A stretch of DNA of 64,000 nucleotides, taken from the NCBI GenBank assembly GCA_045039925.1, contig CP108401.1:1-64000 (forward strand). The letters run 5' to 3'. Of the stretch, positions 33,001 through 40,661 are shown piece by piece (the first letter of the stretch is position 1; each line of letters begins with the position of its first letter). Below the pieces are notes generated by a model. That model was not told where the DNA came from, did no database searches, and worked only from the letters and a program-made list of their open reading frames with translations. This DNA comes from Yinghuangia sp045039925. Its GTDB lineage: Bacteria > Actinomycetota > Actinomycetes > Streptomycetales > Streptomycetaceae. The position numbers and the translations under genes are program-made.

Positions 33001-34062
33001 ATCGCCGGGGCATCGCCTGACGGCACCGAGGACATCGCCTTCGACGCCGTCGCGTTCCAGCCGCTGCCGGGCAAGCCCAAGCACCAGGTCGTCGTCCTCG
33101 GCGACTCCTTCGCCTCGGGCGAAGGCGCCTCACCGGTCAGCGGGGCCAAGTACTACCCCGAGTCCGACCGCATGGGCCGCACCGGCTACCAGAATGCGTG
33201 CCACCGCTCCACCGCGGCGTGGTCACGCAAGACCCGTCTGCCGGACACCACCGTTCCGCTCGGCACCCGTGCCGACACCTGGGATCCCGCCGTCGACTTC
33301 CACATCGCATCGTGCAGTGGTGCCCGTACCCAGATGCTGCTGCCCGTCGCGCGCCCCGGTGAGGAACCGGTGCGGAACGCTTTCGGGTACCCGGCGGAGG
33401 GCCAGTACCTGGAACCCCCGCAATTGGAGAAGGGGTTCGTCGACACCGACACCACGCTCGTGCTGCTGTCCATCGGCGGCAACGACGCCGGGTTCTCCGA
33501 CGTGCTGGCACGGTGCGCGCAGACGTCGGACTGCCACAAGATCCCGGACTTCGACCGGACGCTGCGCGAGCGCATCAGCCTCAAGGTCGTCCCCTCCGTG
33601 CGGACCGTCCTGACGCAGATCTCCCAAGCCGCGCCGCACGCCAAGATCGTGCTGATGGGCTACCCGAAACTGTTCAGCGGAGTGTGCAGAACCACCACCC
33701 AGCCCGAGCAAAGCGGCGCCGCCAACCCTCACACCCAGGGCGACGTCGACTGGCTCGGAGACCTGGCCAAGTACCTGCGGGAGAACGCGCTGCGGATGAT
33801 CGACGACCTGCGTACCGGTGTGAACGGGATCGACGTCCACTACACCGACCCGATCCCGGCGTTCGAAGGGCGCGGGGTCTGCGGCAACCCCGAGTCGGTC
33901 AACGCGTTCATCGAACAGCTGACCCCCGGCGAAGGCGACATCGAAGGACCCGGCCCCGCGCACAGCCAACAGTCGTACCACCCCAACGAACTGGGGACCA
34001 CACTCCTCGGCGACGTACTCACCGGAGACCTGCCCCGCTTCGGCTACACCGGAGGGCAGTAA
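30097..34062 (+). CDS. Large NocE-like exported protein: transglycosylase-like, golvesin-like and SGNH hydrolase domains
   Basis: 1,321 residues. A membrane anchor lies near residues 29-46. Residues 60-370 resemble a beta-propeller. A lytic-transglycosylase-like domain contains GITAQESNMWQ (Glu497), DCGYGVTQVTDGM and WAYNSGFHP. Residues about 880-990 form a golvesin-like domain (GWVRVMVHMP, RWVPLGAFRFDG). The SGNH esterase domain has GDSFASGEGA (Ser1004), GGND near 1127-1130 and SYHPNELG (His1295). It is a surface or secreted enzyme that may cut and deacylate wall glycan. NocE of the nocardicin cluster has similar SGNH architecture, but no other nocardicin genes are present. GTG 30097, ATG 30100 or ATG 30139 could start it. 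Confidence 0.9.
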   Translation: MMADQDRPHLRWLTMSIPWGMGGRGRLFRLAVVCLTLLGVLGTVAYDLGRRTAGASAATAGSPGDGEDLVWTTAGDERGFHLLVARGRDGHVWRTLASLSEPGLEADLWIGNACLTASGRRLVVVYAPRSFTNRAELFLRGGFTAVVDTETGAVLKLPVQSALAYYNPGCGAGEDAVLTQAGDEDLGRTRLIPVRTAAGTLGTPVVTPGQVTSAVPTPDGIVAASGERVVRLDRDGTQRTLARSTGTPVDLHPDAQGGVWFMDHTDDRARVRRHHAGATQSYALGRTGEVGISAGGNGTVFLTGSAPERPRQAAEPGRRPAALPPTAKALAAPAGATVSTTGTVAVTGTAPTAQTDPTRGTRITLLTTATGRQDGTVVSPAPPLRPAEGRTLSPNLVHRGPDAQSRTTGSPHDPIDPDHSCSVPRGDVRTQVYQPTVHQIEWAVDMLAQGALDLRRPANWKGSGLPAYRPVDMFPPIPLTGGGDIPAQILLGITAQESNMWQASRHTVEGLAGNPLIGNYYGIPSKLANQESEWDVDWGHADCGYGVTQVTDGMRRPGMTKPGETALPPEQQRAIAVDYAANITAGAQILAAKWNQLAAAGMRVNDGDPARIENWFMAVWAYNSGFHPKQAEGQPWGLGWTNNPANAHYPWTRKAFLDGSPGDAARPQEWPYPEKVMGWAAHSIGKPGGRGGVGFQPAYWNGSDGGVANRWLVKPPTNLFCTVRDNDCDPTREFVPDDPSVLPTRPGEKPEPPSHCGHVNPATGKYDLKCWWHSPAEWKLNCQYECGNEKIRFDAGVHANPPDVSVHQVNCQTEDLPRDVLVVDDVPADVPAVTPTPCPRRSDGTFTLDFAKDGKTGDYLSKVDLHQVGGGFGGHFWFTHTREGGPPESTGERLKVTGRWEPNRPLHGWVRVMVHMPNHGAHTQQAAYTVHTADGPERRTLLQRIEENRWVPLGAFRFDGVPRVELTSIAGASPDGTEDIAFDAVAFQPLPGKPKHQVVVLGDSFASGEGASPVSGAKYYPESDRMGRTGYQNACHRSTAAWSRKTRLPDTTVPLGTRADTWDPAVDFHIASCSGARTQMLLPVARPGEEPVRNAFGYPAEGQYLEPPQLEKGFVDTDTTLVLLSIGGNDAGFSDVLARCAQTSDCHKIPDFDRTLRERISLKVVPSVRTVLTQISQAAPHAKIVLMGYPKLFSGVCRTTTQPEQSGAANPHTQGDVDWLGDLAKYLRENALRMIDDLRTGVNGIDVHYTDPIPAFEGRGVCGNPESVNAFIEQLTPGEGDIEGPGPAHSQQSYHPNELGTTLLGDVLTGDLPRFGYTGGQ

Positions 34063-34093
34063 CGGAGGGCGGTAGCGGCCCGGCAGTCAGGCC

Positions 34094-34127
34094 GCGCTCG
34101 GGAGCCCGACCGGGGGCTCCCGAGCGC
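34094..34127. terminator. Strong bidirectional hairpin terminator
   Basis: Arms 34094-34107 (GCGCTCGGGAGCCC) and 34114-34127 pair perfectly over 14 bases with a 6-base loop. It lies between two convergent genes ending at 34062 and 34141, so it probably stops transcription from both sides. Confidence 0.9.
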
Positions 34128-34140
34128 AGTCCGGGTGGCC

Positions 34141-34752
34141 TCAGAAGTCCCACTCCATGTGGTTCGGCACGATGTATGGCACCTGCCACTGCTGGGCGCG
34201 CGCCCCGTTGGCCCGCGAACCGTCCGCGATCTCCAAGGGCTTGTCGCTGTGGTTGTTCCACACCATCGCGCGGCGGTGGCTCGCGTACGCCGTGTTCCAG
34301 ATCTGCGACGCGACGTTCGCGCACTGCCACTGCTGGGCGCGGGCACCGTCCGCCTTGGACAGGTCCGCAATCTCCAGGCACTTGCCCGTCGCCGCGTTCA
34401 CCAATCGGTAGCTGTGCCGCTCCTGCTGCCACTGGTCCCACCACACACCCACCAGCACCCACCGCCACGACTGGTGCGGCACCCCGACGCAATCCCACTG
34501 CTGGGCCCGGGCCCCGTCCGCGTGGGAACCGTCCGCAATCTCCAGGCACTTGCCGGTGCCCACGTTCACGAGACGGCCCACCAGGCCGTCAGGCGGGAAG
34601 ACGGCGGGGGCGGCGGGGGCGGCGGGGGCAGCGGGGACCGGGACAGCTCCCGCTCCGCCTGAGGCAGCCGCCGGCGCCATGGCCAGGCCGATCGCCAACG
34701 CGGCCGCGGACAAAAGGCACAGGCTGCGTGCGGACCGAAAACGGGAAGGCAT
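34141..34752 (-). CDS. Secreted ricin-type beta-trefoil lectin protein
   Basis: 203 residues. A signal peptide (LCLLSAAALAIGLAMAPAAA) and a Pro/Ala linker precede the trefoil. The repeats are LVNVGTGKCLEIADGSHADGARAQQWDC, LVNAATGKCLEIADLSKADGARAQQWQC and a weaker SDKPLEIADGSRANGARAQQWQ. They carry the QxW motifs of the ricin/CBM13 fold, with three units as expected. There is no catalytic domain, so it is a free carbohydrate-binding protein. It faces the NocE-like gene across the terminator; both may target the cell surface. Confidence 0.9.
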   Translation of the reverse strand: MPSRFRSARSLCLLSAAALAIGLAMAPAAASGGAGAVPVPAAPAAPAAPAVFPPDGLVGRLVNVGTGKCLEIADGSHADGARAQQWDCVGVPHQSWRWVLVGVWWDQWQQERHSYRLVNAATGKCLEIADLSKADGARAQQWQCANVASQIWNTAYASHRRAMVWNNHSDKPLEIADGSRANGARAQQWQVPYIVPNHMEWDF

Positions 34753-35100
34753 GACGTCCCCCTATGAGGAGTTCCGGACAACACAAACAACCTAATGTTT
34801 GGGAATGGTGTTCGGCATCGCCCTACCGTGTGACGAGTGGAGAGCGACAAGACCGGCCTCTCACCGGCGAGCCGCTGCGCGCGGTCATCACCACGCGCTC
34901 GCACGATGATGCGTACCACCGACTGAGGGACCGCCGCCTCGCAGCCCGGCCGCAGGATCGTCGACATCTTCGACGCCGGGATCACCGGCTTCTCCAAGTG
35001 CAAGCCGGCCAAGGCATTCCTGCGACGGCTCGCCCACCCACGGATGGGGAGACCTCGTCGCCGACGAACAGCCGGCGTGGCAGGCCCTGTTCGCTGATGC
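34753..35100. other. Intergenic region, no supported gene
   Basis: The plus strand around 34960-35060 reads RIVDIFDAGITGFSKCKPAKAF, a possible remnant without a start. The bases next to 34760-34800 are A/T-richer and may include the lectin promoter. Confidence 0.35.
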
Positions 35101-35352
35101 TCAGAGCGGAGGCGTGACCTGCATGATGTACACGCGTTCGTGGCGTTGGATGACCAGGTAGTCGAACATGCCGCCGCCGACGAACACCGTGCCCGGCTCG
35201 GAGAACCCCTCGTAGAGGGTGCCGTCGAGGTACTTCGCCGCCGCGGCGCGCACCAGCTCGGCGGCCTTGTCCTCGACGAGCGCGACGAACACCGGCGGCA
35301 TGCCGCCGACGCGGGTCTCCTCGTCGGGGTGGTACTCCCAGGCCCAACTCAA
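35101..35352 (-). CDS. Small protein paired with the DUF6247 gene
   Basis: 83 residues, with TTG 35352 as the likely start. It has WEYHPDEETRVGGMPPVFVALVEDKAAELVRAAAAKYLDGTLYEG and ends GMFDYLVIQRHERVYIMQVTPPL. The C-terminal beta-rich part is reminiscent of small RelE-type toxins, but key residues cannot be fixed. It lies 39 bases after the DUF6247 gene on the same strand. Confidence 0.65.
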   Translation of the reverse strand: MSWAWEYHPDEETRVGGMPPVFVALVEDKAAELVRAAAAKYLDGTLYEGFSEPGTVFVGGGMFDYLVIQRHERVYIMQVTPPL

Positions 35353-35391
35353 CGAAACCAGCCCCGGATTCGCGTGCGGGACGGGACGACG

Positions 35392-35745
35392 TCAGTCACG
35401 GACGGCCTGCATCGCCTCGGCGAGGATGCGGGAGACCTCGTCCATCGCCGGCTTCCAGTCGGGATCGTTCCTGTCGAGGACCTGGGCGGCGTGCACGGCG
35501 TTGCGGTACCGCGTGGCCGTCGCGGGGTGGCGTTCGATCTCGATGTCCCGCGACCAGGCCAGCAGGAACATCTGCACCGGCGAGACGCTGCTCTGCTCGG
35601 CCGCCTGGTCCAAGGCCTGGTCCTTCTGGGCCTCGAACTCGGCGATGCGGTACGGCGCGACCTGCGCAAGGGCGACACGCAGCGCCCCGACGGTACGCTC
35701 CGGCCGGGGAATGATCGGCTCCGAACCGTGCGGCTGCGCGGTCAT
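35392..35745 (-). CDS. DUF6247-family protein
   Basis: 117 residues, ATG 35745. It has TVGALRVALAQVAPYRIAEFEAQKDQALDQAAEQSSVSPVQMFLLAWSRDIEIERHP, the pattern of DUF6247 proteins, with conserved FLxxW and helix-rich structure. In other actinomycetes these often sit beside a small downstream gene, which fits an antitoxin-like or regulatory pair. Both genes are on the same strand, and nothing else is between them. Confidence 0.75.
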   Translation of the reverse strand: MTAQPHGSEPIIPRPERTVGALRVALAQVAPYRIAEFEAQKDQALDQAAEQSSVSPVQMFLLAWSRDIEIERHPATATRYRNAVHAAQVLDRNDPDWKPAMDEVSRILAEAMQAVRD

Positions 35746-36006
35746 CGTCGCGACTCCCTCCGCCCCCGGGCCTCCCCGAAGGTGCGGGACCAGACTACGG
35801 GGCCGCGCCGACGGACGGCTCTGCCGGTCGCCCCGCCGGCGCCGGCCGGGGTGGTGCCCGGCACGATCGCGCCGCCGAAGCCCGGCATCGAGACGAACCC
35901 GGCGATCACCGGAAGGGACAGCAGGCCGTCGAACACCCCGTCCAGCACACCGTCGAGAAGCCCTTCGAGCCGGAGTCCGGCTTGCGCCGCGCCTGACGCA
36001 GTGTCT

Positions 36007-37263
36007 TCAGGTGCCGATGAGGGCGAGTGATGCCCACAGGGCTGTGACGGACAAAATCAGGGCGGTGGGGACGGTGAGGAGGCCGAGTTTCGTGAATTCG
36101 CCCAGGTTCACTTCGGTGCCTTGTTCGTGCATGATGCGGCGCCACAGCAGGGTGGCCAGGGACCCGGCGTAGGTGAGGTTGGGGCCGATGTTGACGCCGA
36201 GGAGTACGGCCAGTACCGCGCCGGCGCCCAGCGGGCCGGCGAGCGGGAGCATCACCAGGACCGCGGGCAGGTTGTTGACGAGGTTCGCCAGCACCGCGGC
36301 GAGTGCGGCGATCGCGAGTAGTTCGGGCAGTCCGGTGCCGTGCGGCACGACATGGCCCAGGGCGTCGGCCAGGCCGTTGTCCACGACCGCCCGGACCACC
36401 AGGCCCAGCCCCAGCACGAACGCCAGGAACGGCAGCGCCGCCGCCCGCACGAGCGCGGCCGGTGTGGTCCGCCGCCGCAGCAGCGCCCGGACGGCCAGCA
36501 CCGCCGCGCCGGCGGCCGCCGCCCACGCCGGGTCCACGTGCACCGCCGAGGCCGCCAGGAACCCCGCCAGCGTGCCCAGCACCGTCATCAGCGCGAACAC
36601 CGGCACCGCCGGCGCGTCCACGCGGGGAGGCGCCTGCGGCCCGGCCGCGAGGTCGGCCCGGAAGAACCGCCGGAACACCGCGTACTCCACGGCGACCGCG
36701 ACCAGCCACGGCAGCAGCATCAGCGCGGCGAAGCGGACGAAGCTGAGCCCGCTGACCGCGAACGCCAGCAGGTTCGTGAGGTTGGACACCGGCAGGAGCA
36801 GCGACGCGGTGTTCGACAGGTGCGCGCAGGCGTACACGTGCGGCCGGGCGCGCACCCCGACCCGCGCGGCCGTCGCGAACACCACCGGCGTCAGCAGCAC
36901 GACCGTCGCGTCCAGGCTGAGCACCGCCGTGACCAGCGAGGCCAGGGCGAACACCTGCACCAGCAGGCCGCGGGGGCGGCCCGCCGCCGCACGCGCCATC
37001 CACACGCCGCACGCCTCGAACAGCCCCTCCTCGTCGCACAGCCGCGCGAGCACCAGCACCGCGGCCAGGAAACCGATCACCGGCCCGAGGCGCTCCGCCT
37101 CCTCCCGCGCGGCGTCCAGGGACAGCGCCCCGGTCGCCACGACGACACCCGCCGCGGGAACCGCCGCCACCGCCTCCGGCACCCCCCGCGGGCGGACCAC
37201 GGCACACCCCAGGACCGCCAGGAGCAGGACGACGGAGAGCGTTTCCGCGGACGCGGCATTCAG
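36007..37263 (-). CDS. ArsB/NhaD-family ion transporter
   Basis: About 418 residues with 11-12 hydrophobic helices. Conserved segments are SLDATVVLLTPVVFATA, HLSNTASLLLPVSNLTNLLAF, NLVNNLPAVLVMLPLA and GVNIGPNLTYAGSLATLLWR. These match the ArsB/NhaD branch of the ion transporter superfamily, which moves arsenite or Na+/H+. No arsenic regulator or ArsC is nearby, so the substrate is open. The homologous N-terminus (ETLSVVLLLAVLGCAVVRPRG) extends past GTG 37200 up to a CTG at 37263 with GAGAGG upstream, so a rare CTG start is likely; GTG 37200 is the conservative choice. Confidence 0.85.
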   Translation of the reverse strand: MNAASAETLSVVLLLAVLGCAVVRPRGVPEAVAAVPAAGVVVATGALSLDAAREEAERLGPVIGFLAAVLVLARLCDEEGLFEACGVWMARAAAGRPRGLLVQVFALASLVTAVLSLDATVVLLTPVVFATAARVGVRARPHVYACAHLSNTASLLLPVSNLTNLLAFAVSGLSFVRFAALMLLPWLVAVAVEYAVFRRFFRADLAAGPQAPPRVDAPAVPVFALMTVLGTLAGFLAASAVHVDPAWAAAAGAAVLAVRALLRRRTTPAALVRAAALPFLAFVLGLGLVVRAVVDNGLADALGHVVPHGTGLPELLAIAALAAVLANLVNNLPAVLVMLPLAGPLGAGAVLAVLLGVNIGPNLTYAGSLATLLWRRIMHEQGTEVNLGEFTKLGLLTVPTALILSVTALWASLALIGT

Positions 37264-37780
37264 AGGAACGGCCTCTCAGAACTCGGCAGCAGGTCGGACT
37301 GTGCGATCGGCACACGATGGCACGCAACCACGGCACGCCCACCCCGACCGGCCCGGCGGTGGTGGTGGTTCGACCCGACCATTCCGCGGCGACCGTAGAG
37401 GTCGAGCGGATTCGGCAGACGAGGCAGCAGCGCGGCGGCCTCCCGGGGGACGACGCCCCGTGCCGGAGCGTACGAGCGCGCGGCGAGCACGGACCGGAAC
37501 CGAGCTGTAATCGGACGACCCCCTGCGCGCATCGGACAACGACCTCGCTCCCGCAGCCGGCGCGACGCAACAGCACCATGGGGTTTCCGGCGTCAGCAGC
37601 TCAGCGTGGCGGCGGCGACCTCACTCGCCGTCCTGTCATCTCCATGGGCATTCCCGTCCCGCCGACACGCGTCCGCCTTGCATCGACGACCGCTGGCACG
37701 GCAACGCCGCCGAAGGCCGCCTTCGCCTGCAACGCGGAACCCGCTGGACAGCCGGGCACGGCATACGGCTACTTGAGGTC
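37264..37780. other. Intergenic region, no gene seen
   Basis: About 520 bases between divergent genes. All frames are short or Arg-rich. It should contain both promoters; none can be placed with confidence. Confidence 0.4.
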
Positions 37781-38503
37781 ATGAGTTCAGGCTTCGTTCG
37801 TATCCCTGACCCTCTGCGCGACCGCGTACCGTTGCAGCGACGGACCGGGGTGTGTCCCCACGCGGCATGCGCAGTAGGGGTTGGCTTGTCCCTGCGGAAC
37901 GTTCGGACAGTAGGCCCCCATCTCGCGATGAACATGGCCAAGTTCCACGGGGTGGTGCAGGAGGAGGCGTGGACCTGCGACCTGTGCGGCCGAGCCGTGC
38001 TCGAACTTGTCGGCTACGCGGAGACGACCACCGATGACGACGAGCACCACGAGGAGACGCAGTACTACGCCGCCTGGCGCAGTGTCATCTGGCCCGAGCG
38101 CCCTGCCCGAACCCTGGGCAACGATGTGCCTGCGGCCGTCCGGAGCCTGTACGCGGAAGCGTCACGGGCGGAGTTCGCGGATGCGCTACGGCTGGCTGGT
38201 GCCGGCTACCGGGCTGCGGTCGAAGAAATCTGCAAGGACCAAGGCGCAACCAAGTACAAGCTGTACGACAAGATCACCGAACTCTCGGGCAGGCTCAGCC
38301 CCGAAGTGATCAACGCGCTGCACGAAGCGCGCATGGTCGGCAACGACAGCCTGCACGACGGCTTGGAATTCTCAGCCGAGGAGATCGACGACGTCGCCGA
38401 GCTGATCCGCGAGATCACCGTGACCCTCTACGACCACCCTGCCCAGCGCAAGCGCATGGCGGACGCACGCCAGACACGGCGAGATGCCCTGACTCCCCCC
38501 TAG
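37781..38503 (+). CDS. DUF4145-domain protein
   Basis: 240 residues if started at ATG 37781; ATG 37928 is the shorter alternative. The longer form includes a zinc-ribbon-like region (CPHAACAV and later WTCDLCGRA), typical of DUF4145 N-termini. The C-terminal domain reads LRLAGAGYRAAVEEICKDQGA and ALHEARMVGNDSLHDGLEFSAEEIDD, helical and acidic as in the family. DUF4145 is often attached to restriction or defence systems but also occurs alone. The gene is isolated here, so no system can be assigned. Confidence 0.8.
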   Translation: MSSGFVRIPDPLRDRVPLQRRTGVCPHAACAVGVGLSLRNVRTVGPHLAMNMAKFHGVVQEEAWTCDLCGRAVLELVGYAETTTDDDEHHEETQYYAAWRSVIWPERPARTLGNDVPAAVRSLYAEASRAEFADALRLAGAGYRAAVEEICKDQGATKYKLYDKITELSGRLSPEVINALHEARMVGNDSLHDGLEFSAEEIDDVAELIREITVTLYDHPAQRKRMADARQTRRDALTPP

Positions 38504-39134
38504 CGTCGTCTGCGCCCGCTCCGAAAACCACTGCCAACGGAGCGCCGGCGCATGGCACCACGGAACCTCGACAGGCACAGCAGTCCGCCGAGCCTGGGGC
38601 GTCCGGCAACACGAACTCCCCGGCACCAGAGGGGCCGAGCCGCCCGGACGAAGCTGCGGACTCCGGGCTCCTCCAGCGGATCGTGTTCCGCCGGCATGAG
38701 GGCTGGGGCCTGTTGCGCCTGCGCGGATCGTCACCCGTCGCGACCTCGCTCCCCCGGGCAGAATCACTGCACAACGCCATCGAGTTCACGGCCCCCTACG
38801 TGCACTGCCCGTCGCAGGCCATAGGCAGCGGAGGAGCCTGTGCCGGGTCACCACAGAGGATTGCGACAGGGTCTCCCGGTATCGCGCGGCGGCGCTCGCC
38901 CGGTGGATGCCACCGCTGAAAGAGCGGAAGCGCAGGCACCACCCGACAGCTGATGCGCTGCGGGCGGAGAATACGACCTTCAGGCGGCTCGAGCTATTTT
39001 GACGGCTTTCTGCAAGCGCTGTCGCGCGGTCAATCTTATGCTCGCAAACTGGCCGTCCGCGCTGCGCGCTTTTTCGCCAGCCAGCCCGTTCGTACTTCCC
39101 CCTCGGATCGATCTGCCATTGGAGGCAATTTAGG
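38504..39134. other. Intergenic region with a possible remnant
   Basis: A plus-strand frame around 38838-39003 reads RVSRYRAAALARWMPPLKER and ALRAENTTFRRLEL before a stop. It is protein-like but lacks a start. Bases 38990-39130 are A/T-richer and must hold the promoter of the glycosyltransferase gene. Confidence 0.35.
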
Positions 39135-40349
39135 ATGATGACGAGGCTGCTGGAATCCGAGTTGATTCTGTCGGGCGAGCATCGTCCGATCCTGAGGTCG
39201 CCGCTGGCGAAGGAATGCGAAGTCCTGTTTGTCATCCCTGTCCATGACGAGAATCCGCAGCGCCTCCTCGATGTTCTTACTTCGCTCGCCGACCAATGGT
39301 GCGAACCTGGGACGGTCGAGACCATCGTCGTCGTCAACAACGGCCCGATCGACCGAGATGAGCGTCGCGGCCAGGAGATTTTCGAGCGCAATCAAGCAGC
39401 TCTCGCCCTTCCGGTCTTTCGAAACACTGACTCCTCTTCGACGCGCCAGACGCCGCAGTCCAAATACATAAGAAGCAGTCTGGCGGCCTACGTGATCGAC
39501 CGCAGCAGTCCTGGTAACTGGACTGCGGGGAGCAATGTAGGAAAAGCCAGGCGCCTGGGCCTCCTTGAAGCGGCCAGTCGGTTCGCCCGCGCGGGGCACA
39601 ACGGCCTGGTCGTTCACACGGATGCCGACTGCCGGTTCGACGACCAACAGTTTGTGTCGAAAATCATGCGCCTCTTCGCCGGTGACGCCAAGCTCGTCGG
39701 TCTTGCCGGAGCACACAAGCCGGAATTCGACCCCACGGACCCGGAGGCGAAGGAACTGGTCGGCCATCTGCTCACCTACCTGCGCTTCCGCCGGTACACG
39801 GCGCTTGCACGGAGCATCCGACGCGGCCATGCGGTGTTCAATCCCGAGAAGCCCCTGGGGTCCTGCCTCATACATCGTGCATTCGAAGGAGTTCTCGCCG
39901 GGGGAATCGACCCCGTACCCTTCGAGGAAGATGTGACCTTCGGTTACAAGCTCATGGACTACGCAACCGAAAACGGCATGCATTTCGCTCATGGCAGGCG
40001 CTTTGGCCTGGGACCGGTATCGGCAATTCGAGTATCTGACCGCACGCCGAACAATGTCGTTCGCAGATTTCTCCGTTCCCTCGAACCCGATGGCTCCTTG
40101 TTCGTGCCTGACGTGCTCTCAGCCCACGGGTCCATCCTCTTGGACGATCGCTACTTGGAGGAGCTGATCAACCGTGTGAGAAGCCTGCCCGGTGGCCTCG
40201 AACAGATCGAGTACATGTTCTTCACGTCCGCGCTCGCCACCACGAGGGGGCGACGCGGCTCACACGAGTTCAACGAAGACTCTCGCAGGGTTCCTGGATT
40301 CCCCTACAAGCAACCTGCGAACCAGGTTGGTGCACAAGGGCGTTGCTAG
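39135..40349 (+). CDS. GT-A-fold glycosyltransferase (family 2-like)
   Basis: 404 residues, ATG 39135 with GGAGG nine bases upstream. The nucleotide-sugar site is VIPVHDEN (33-40), followed by a beta strand ending ETIVVVNNG, and the metal-binding DXD motif lies in HTDADCRFDD (161-170). Later, FEEDVTFGYKLMDYA resembles the acceptor-side ED motif. It is soluble, with no membrane helix. The donor and acceptor are unknown. Its codon use and GC are lower than those of its neighbours (for example GAATCCGAGTTGATT), which suggests recent acquisition. Confidence 0.85.
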   Translation: MMTRLLESELILSGEHRPILRSPLAKECEVLFVIPVHDENPQRLLDVLTSLADQWCEPGTVETIVVVNNGPIDRDERRGQEIFERNQAALALPVFRNTDSSSTRQTPQSKYIRSSLAAYVIDRSSPGNWTAGSNVGKARRLGLLEAASRFARAGHNGLVVHTDADCRFDDQQFVSKIMRLFAGDAKLVGLAGAHKPEFDPTDPEAKELVGHLLTYLRFRRYTALARSIRRGHAVFNPEKPLGSCLIHRAFEGVLAGGIDPVPFEEDVTFGYKLMDYATENGMHFAHGRRFGLGPVSAIRVSDRTPNNVVRRFLRSLEPDGSLFVPDVLSAHGSILLDDRYLEELINRVRSLPGGLEQIEYMFFTSALATTRGRRGSHEFNEDSRRVPGFPYKQPANQVGAQGRC

Positions 40350-40661
40350 ACCGCGATGTACCTCGGCCAAGTCACGTGGCCGGCCTTCGTGATCGACCGG
40401 TCGGGGTGGTCCAGGCGTTCGTCCTCGGGGTCGCCGTTTCGGACGCCGACGAACAGCGTGCCCGGCCGCGCCCGGGGCGTTCCCGACGAAGTACGTGCCG
40501 ACCGGCCGTTCCCTGCCTCAGTCGCAAACGTACAAGCACAGTTCACAGGGGCTCTGCTGTAATCGGCTCGTCGCGCAGCGCAGTCAATTGACCTGCCCGG
40601 CACCGCACGTGCTCGGATGGCAGTCGGGAGACATGACGCGAAGGCGGGCAGTCGGCTGAGC

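Noticed and set aside
30262..33084. A 940-residue minus-strand open frame opposite the NocE-like gene
   Set aside because: It is low-complexity text caused by G/C third positions; the plus-strand frame has clear catalytic motifs throughout.
30097..34062. Part of a nocardicin-type biosynthetic cluster
   Set aside because: Only a NocE-like architecture is present; no NRPS, isopenicillin-type or tailoring genes occur nearby.
36007..37263. An arsenic resistance operon
   Set aside because: Only the ArsB/NhaD-like transporter is present; no ArsR, ArsC or metallochaperone gene is adjacent.
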